Positions 5,054-8,547 of a stretch of 8,547 bases of DNA are shown piece after piece (positions within the stretch are counted from its first letter, which is position 1; every line of letters begins with the position of its first letter). This DNA comes from Actinomycetes bacterium. Lineage in GTDB: Bacteria; Actinomycetota; Actinomycetes; Actinomycetales; Microbacteriaceae. Both the position numbers and the translations under genes were made by a program. Under the pieces are notes generated by a model. That model ran no database searches. It was given only the letters and a program-made list of their open reading frames with translations, and had not been told where the DNA came from. The stretch lies in contig JAEZSU010000008.1 of the NCBI GenBank assembly GCA_023421635.1, forward strand, positions 1-8,547, written 5' to 3'.

Positions 5054-6597
5054 GGCTCGCACTGCTGCTCGCCGCCGGCCGACGCGGCGCCCGCGAGCGT
5101 CCCCGCATGATCGGGGGGCTCGTGCTGGTGCTGCTCGGGGTGGTCGCGGCATGGCTCGGCCTGACGGGGCTCCGCGGGCTCAGCGACGCCGCGGCCCAGG
5201 CCGTGACCGTCACCGGCGGGTCGGCGATCGCGCTCGGCGCCCTCCTCGCACCCCCGCTCGTGGGCGACGATCAGCTCGACCCGCGCCGCTTCCGCCCCTT
5301 CGGGGCCACGACCCTCCCGCTCGCACCCGCCCTCCTGCTGGCCGGGTTCCTCTCGGTGCCGATGCTCGCGCTCGTCGCGGTCGCGGTCGGCGTATCCGTG
5401 CTGTGGATCGACCTCGGTGCGGGCGTCCCGGCTGCGGTGGCCGGCCCGCTGCTCGGGGTCGTCACCGCGCTGCTACTGACCAAGCTGTCCGGCGCGGTCA
5501 CCGCACGGCTCCTGCGCGAACGTCGTTCGCGGGAGCTCACCGGGCTGTTCGTGCTGGTGCTGCTCATCGTCGTCGTGCCGGTCGGGCTGTTCTTCGCCTC
5601 GCTCGACTGGGGCACCACCGTGCCGCCCGCGCTCGTCTCGGCAGGCAGGGTGCTCTCGGTCACCCCCTTCGGTGCACCGTGGGCGCTCCCGGCATACGCG
5701 GCAGTCGGCGACGGCTGGTTCTGGTGGTCGCTCGTGGTCGCGCTCGTGACGGTCGCCGCGCTCGCCGTGGGCTGGTTCGCCCTCGTCGACCGCATCCTGC
5801 ACGCGCCGGAGCGGCCGCTCACGGCGCGGGCACGTGCCGGGATGTCATGGTTCGCGGTGACCCCGGCGACCGCCGGCGGCGCGATCGCCGCGCGGAGCCT
5901 GCTGTACTGGCTGCACGACCGCCGGTACCGCGTCAACGTGCTGATCGTGCCGGTCGCGGCGCTCCTCACCGCGGTGCCGCTGCTCATCGCCGGGGTGCCG
6001 CCCGAGCTCGTCGCGCTCGCGCCGCTGCTCATCGTCGCATTGTTCCTCGGATGGCTGCCCCACAACGATCTCGCCTATGACTCCACCGCGCTGTGGCTCC
6101 ATATCGCGAGCGGGGTGCGGGGGATCGCGGACCGGTTCGGTCGTCTCGTGCCGATCCTGCTCATCGCGATCCCCACCTTCGCGGTGTTCCTGCCGGTGTC
6201 GACCATGCTGAGCGGGCGCTGGGCGCACCTGCTCCCGCTCGCGGGGCTGTGCGCGTCGCTCTTCCTCGCCGGGCTCGGGTTCTCCTCGATCTCCTCCGCC
6301 GCCGCGCCCTACGCGGTCTCGCGCCCCGGCGACAGTCCGTTCCGACAGCCGCAGCGCACCAGCGGGTCGGGCATCGCCGCGCAGTCCCTCGTCATGCTCG
6401 GCACCCTCATCGTCAGCATCCCGACCGGATGGTGGGCGTGGCTCGCCGTGACCGACGACCCTTCCTATGGGATCACGGCGCTCCTCGCCGGCCTCGCCAC
6501 CGGGCTGGTCGTGCTGGGGCTCGGCCTCGCGATCGGGTCGACCGTGTTCGAACGGCGCGGCAGCGCGCTCATGGAGTTCGCGGAGACCGCCGCCTGA
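5029..6597 (+). CDS. ABC transporter permease, about 12 TM segments
   Basis: The 522-residue protein is very hydrophobic. By eye the membrane segments are near residues 28-47, 58-78, 97-125, 133-152, 171-191, 230-253, 303-323, 326-343, 373-392, 400-420, 449-470 and 481-504. A basic N-terminus (RLRLALLLAAGRRGARERPR) would stay in the cytoplasm. Between segments are polar stretches I associate with actinobacterial ABC-2 permeases: DPRRFRPFG (84-92), and LAYDSTALWLHIASGVRGIA (348-367) with nearby basic residues. The length and the repeated pattern of about six segments suggest two half-permeases in one chain. The GTG start has a good Shine-Dalgarno and overlaps the ATPase gene by 25 bases, so the pair should assemble as one exporter. 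The substrate is unknown; an envelope compound or peptide is possible. No binding protein is nearby, which favours export over import. Confidence 0.85.
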   Translation: MVAHVLRLRLALLLAAGRRGARERPRMIGGLVLVLLGVVAAWLGLTGLRGLSDAAAQAVTVTGGSAIALGALLAPPLVGDDQLDPRRFRPFGATTLPLAPALLLAGFLSVPMLALVAVAVGVSVLWIDLGAGVPAAVAGPLLGVVTALLLTKLSGAVTARLLRERRSRELTGLFVLVLLIVVVPVGLFFASLDWGTTVPPALVSAGRVLSVTPFGAPWALPAYAAVGDGWFWWSLVVALVTVAALAVGWFALVDRILHAPERPLTARARAGMSWFAVTPATAGGAIAARSLLYWLHDRRYRVNVLIVPVAALLTAVPLLIAGVPPELVALAPLLIVALFLGWLPHNDLAYDSTALWLHIASGVRGIADRFGRLVPILLIAIPTFAVFLPVSTMLSGRWAHLLPLAGLCASLFLAGLGFSSISSAAAPYAVSRPGDSPFRQPQRTSGSGIAAQSLVMLGTLIVSIPTGWWAWLAVTDDPSYGITALLAGLATGLVVLGLGLAIGSTVFERRGSALMEFAETAA

Positions 6598-6612
6598 AGC
6601 GGGTCTCGCGGA

Positions 6613-6618
6613 TAGAAT
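6613..6618 (+). promoter_or_regulatory. -10 box of the DUF3039 gene
   Basis: TAGAAT matches the -10 consensus TATAAT at five of six positions and ends eight bases before the ATG at 6627. With no ribosome site in between, a leaderless or nearly leaderless transcript is likely. No clear -35 box was found, and the upstream element would lie in the end of the permease gene. Confidence 0.65.
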
Positions 6619-6626
6619 CGGTGCCT

Positions 6627-6893
6627 ATGAGCACGCCTCTCGACCGTCCTGACTCCGGCGGCACCGCCACCCTCGATCGCGAGCTCGAAGAGCTGCTGCG
6701 CGAGGAGCACATCGAGCCCGGCGACCATGAGCGCTTCTCGCACTACGTCAAGAAGGACAAGATCCTCGAGTCGGCCATCACCGGCAAGCCGGTGCGGGCG
6801 CTGTGCGGCAAGAAGTGGACGCCGGGGCGCGACCCCGAGAAGTTCCCGATCTGCCCCACCTGCAAGGAGATCTACGAGTCCATGCAGCGCTGA
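6627..6893 (+). CDS. DUF3039 family small protein
   Basis: The 88-residue protein has an acidic N-terminal half (LDRELEELLREEHIEPGDHE, 17-36), then FSHYVKKDKI (37-46), VRALCGKKWTPGRDP (56-70) and FPICPTCKEIYESM (73-86). Cys60, Cys76 and Cys79, perhaps with His39, could bind zinc. This His/Cys/Cys-x-x-Cys layout and length fit the DUF3039 family, which is widespread in Actinobacteria and has no established function that I know of. The ATG is preceded by a strong -10 box and no Shine-Dalgarno, so the gene appears to have its own leaderless promoter and not to depend on the transporter operon 29 bases upstream. It converges with pncB, six bases separating the stop codons. A nucleic-acid-binding or regulatory role is possible but not shown. 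Confidence 0.88.
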   Translation: MSTPLDRPDSGGTATLDRELEELLREEHIEPGDHERFSHYVKKDKILESAITGKPVRALCGKKWTPGRDPEKFPICPTCKEIYESMQR

Positions 6894-6911
6894 GCCGGCT
6901 CAGGCCGGTTC
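6890..6911. terminator. Palindrome and hairpin between convergent DUF3039 and pncB genes
   Basis: CTGAGCCGGCTCAG (6890-6903) is a perfect 14-base palindrome containing both stop codons (6891-6893 on plus, 6900-6902 on minus). In RNA a better fold is GAGCCGGC (6892-6899) paired with GCCGGUUC (6904-6911), one G-U pair included, around a UCAG loop: an eight-pair stem. No U-tract follows on either strand, so it is a candidate bidirectional, non-canonical terminator. Confidence 0.5.
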
Positions 6912-8216
6912 GTCGAGGTAGACGGTCGGGATCGCAGGGTCCGCCCGGCTGAGCCGGTGCGCGGTCAGCGGCAGCTCCTGCCGTACCGTCCGGTGATGGT
7001 CCCTGGCGCGGACGACCCCCGCCGCTCCTTCGTGCGCGGCGTCCACCTCGCCGTGCTCGACGAGCGGGACCTGCAGCGTCCGTGCGCCCTCGGGGGCCGC
7101 CGTCTGGCTGGGGGCGCCGGCCGCGGGCATGACGACCTCGGCCTCGGCGACGCCGCCGGCGATCCGCCGGAACGCCGCTTTCCGGCCGCCGCGCGACACC
7201 TTCTGCGCGGATGCCTTCGCCACCGGCACCCACGAGCCGTCCGGGTCCTGTCGTGCCACGAGCTTGTAGACCATGCCGGCGGTGGGGGTGCCGGACCCCG
7301 TCACGACCGACGTGCCGACGCCGTACGCGTCGACGGGCGAGGAGGCGAGCGCCGCCAGTGCGTACTCGTCCAGGTCGCTGGTCACCGTGATGCGGGTGCC
7401 GATCGCGCCGAGTGCGTCGAGCTGCGCCCGCACGCGTGCCGCGACCACGGGCAGGTCGCCGGAGTCGATGCGCACCCCGCCGAGACCGGTGCCGGCCACA
7501 CGGATGGCGCGCTCCACCCCGCGCGCGATGTCGTAGGTGTCGACCAGGAGCGTCGTCCCCGTCCCGGCCGCGGCGATCTGCGCACGGAACGCGTCCTCCT
7601 CGTCCTCGTGCAGGAGCGTCCAGGCATGCGCGGCGGTGCCCATCGTCGGGATGCCCCACACCCGTCCCGCCTCCAGATTGCTCGTCGCCCCGAAACCGGC
7701 GATGTAGGCGGCGCGGGCCGCGGCGACCGCGGAGCGCTCACCGGCACGGCGTGACCCCATCTCCGCGAGCGGGCGATCACCGGCGGCGAGGCTCATGCGG
7801 GCCGCCGCGGTCGCGACCGCCGAGTCGTGGTTCAGCACGCTGAGGGTCAGGGTCTCCAGCACCACCGCCTCGGCGAATGTGCCGGACACCGTGAGGATCG
7901 GTGAACCGGGGAAGTACAGCTCGCCCTCGGCGTAGCCGGTGATGGAGCCCCGGAACCGGAACCCCTCCAGGTACGCGAGCGTGGCCGCATCCACCACACG
8001 CTCGTCGCGCAGGTACCGCAGCTCGTCGTCGCCGAACCGGAAGTCGCGAAGCAGGCTCAGCAGGCGCCCGGTACCGCCCACGACCCCGAAGCGCCGTCCG
8101 CCGGCGAGGCGGCGGGCGAACACCTCGAACACGCAGGGGCGGTCGGCCGTGCCGTCACGGAGCGCGGCCTCCAGCATCGTCAGTTCGTACCGGTCGGTCA
8201 GCAGGGCCGTGCTCAT
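6900..8216 (-). CDS. pncB: Nicotinate phosphoribosyltransferase
   Basis: The 438-residue protein catalyses formation of nicotinate mononucleotide from nicotinate, PRPP and ATP in the NAD salvage pathway, in the cytoplasm. Family motifs are present in order: [10 protein letters not shown] (5-14) near the N-terminus, [10 protein letters not shown] (101-110), MGSRRAGE (153-160), [11 protein letters not shown] (190-200) with His197 as the likely phosphorylated histidine, LVDTYDI (224-230), VRIDSGDL (248-255) for phosphate binding, TSDLDEYAL (279-287), [11 protein letters not shown] (297-307) and [13 protein letters not shown] (339-351). The C-terminus [10 protein letters not shown] is as expected in actinobacterial members. 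The length is usual for the family. The ATG at 8214-8216 is chosen because a -10 box ends seven bases upstream; a longer in-frame reading to 8267 would run through the promoter and into the murI gene. It is divergent from murI and convergent with DUF3039. Confidence 0.95.
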   Translation of the reverse strand: MSTALLTDRYELTMLEAALRDGTADRPCVFEVFARRLAGGRRFGVVGGTGRLLSLLRDFRFGDDELRYLRDERVVDAATLAYLEGFRFRGSITGYAEGELYFPGSPILTVSGTFAEAVVLETLTLSVLNHDSAVATAAARMSLAAGDRPLAEMGSRRAGERSAVAAARAAYIAGFGATSNLEAGRVWGIPTMGTAAHAWTLLHEDEEDAFRAQIAAAGTGTTLLVDTYDIARGVERAIRVAGTGLGGVRIDSGDLPVVAARVRAQLDALGAIGTRITVTSDLDEYALAALASSPVDAYGVGTSVVTGSGTPTAGMVYKLVARQDPDGSWVPVAKASAQKVSRGGRKAAFRRIAGGVAEAEVVMPAAGAPSQTAAPEGARTLQVPLVEHGEVDAAHEGAAGVVRARDHHRTVRQELPLTAHRLSRADPAIPTVYLDEPA

Positions 8217-8223
8217 GCGGGTC

Positions 8224-8229
8224 ACTCTA
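8224..8229 (-). promoter_or_regulatory. -10 box of pncB, leaderless
   Basis: The minus strand reads TAGAGT ending seven bases before the pncB ATG at 8216, with no ribosome site between. TCGTCA (complement of 8247-8252) lies 17 bases upstream and matches the -35 consensus at four of six positions. Confidence 0.6.
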
Positions 8230-8240
8230 TCCACCGGGCG

Positions 8241-8246
8241 TAGGCT
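8241..8246 (+). promoter_or_regulatory. -10 box of murI, leaderless or nearly so
   Basis: TAGGCT ends eight bases before the GTG at 8255 with no Shine-Dalgarno between. No clear -35 box is visible; the position where one would lie falls in the first codons of pncB. Confidence 0.55.
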
Positions 8247-8254
8247 TGACGATC

Positions 8255-8547
8255 GTGGACGACGCACCGATCGGGATCTTCGACTCCGGGGTCGGTGGGC
8301 TCACGGTCGCACGGGCGGTGTCGCAACTGCTGCCGCGCGAGTCGATCCGGTACATCGGTGACACCGCGCGCTCCCCGTACGGCCCCAAGCCCATCGCCGA
8401 CGTCCGGCGGTACTCGCTGGAGGTCCTGGACACGCTGGTGGAGCAGGGCGTGAAGATGCTCGTCATCGCCTGCAACACCGCATCCGCCGCCATGCTGCGC
8501 GACGCGCGTGAGCGCTACGACGTCCCGGTGGTCGAGGTCATCGGCCC
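8255..8547 (+). CDS. murI: Glutamate racemase, 3' partial
   Basis: The first 97 codons are visible, and the frame is open at the right edge. The enzyme interconverts L- and D-glutamate and supplies D-glutamate for the peptidoglycan stem peptide. Diagnostic motifs are [16 protein letters not shown] (5-20, Asp10 in the active site), [13 protein letters not shown] (33-45) and [13 protein letters not shown] (69-81) with Cys73 as one of the two catalytic cysteines; the second cysteine would lie beyond the window. The GTG start gives the usual short N-terminus before the first strand and follows a -10 box by eight bases, without a ribosome site. Divergent orientation from pncB, 38 bases apart, suggests overlapping control regions. 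Confidence 0.95.
   Translation, partial: MDDAPIGIFDSGVGGLTVARAVSQLLPRESIRYIGDTARSPYGPKPIADVRRYSLEVLDTLVEQGVKMLVIACNTASAAMLRDARERYDVPVVEVIG

Noticed and set aside
6957..7754. Plus-strand frame opposite pncB
   Set aside because: pncB is unmistakable on the minus strand; this frame has no recognisable domain or start signal.

Overview
The window looks like chromosomal DNA of a high-GC actinobacterium, most likely Microbacteriaceae (Microbacterium or a close relative). The reasons are very strong G/C preference at third codon positions, frequent GTG starts, several genes that appear to start leaderless right after a TANNNT -10 box, and Actinobacteria-restricted families (DUF3039, and a TPR protein followed by a HAD phosphatase in the order I recall for Rv1691-Rv1692 of Mycobacterium tuberculosis). 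The genus is an inference from style, not from a marker gene. I saw no rRNA, tRNA, CRISPR array, insertion sequence or prophage gene, and coding density is very high.

Layout. (1) 2-2232, plus strand: the 3' part of a long TPR-like protein, open at the left edge, with an Arg/Asp/Pro repeat domain in front and an Ala-Asp tail behind. It is followed with a TGATG overlap by a NagD-type HAD phosphatase, probably a glycerol-3-phosphate phosphatase. (2) 2234-3747, minus strand: a two-gene unit of a LicC-like nucleotidyltransferase and an EcsC-like protein, converging on the phosphatase with one base between the stop codons. (3) 3748-3919: a divergent promoter region. (4) 3920-6597, plus strand: an ABC ATPase with a long acidic N-terminal extension, overlapping a roughly 12-TM permease (an EcsAB-like ABC-2 pair). 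(5) 6627-6893, plus strand: a small DUF3039 protein with its own promoter. (6) 6900-8216, minus strand: nicotinate phosphoribosyltransferase, converging on DUF3039. (7) 8255 to the right edge, plus strand: the start of glutamate racemase, divergent from pncB across only 38 bases.

How it fits together. The recognised genes are mostly housekeeping: lipid head-group recycling (HAD phosphatase), NAD salvage (pncB), D-glutamate for peptidoglycan (murI) and envelope transport (ABC pair). The nucleotidyltransferase may activate a choline-like or polyol phosphate for an envelope polymer, but its substrate is unknown. I do not see a clear new defence or mobile system. The least explained items are the charge-segregated TPR protein, the acidic N-terminal arm of the ABC ATPase with its two competing start sites, the uncharacterised EcsC-like gene next to a LicC-like enzyme and an EcsAB-like transporter, and the compact signals in which stop codons sit in palindromes or two leaderless promoters lie back to back.
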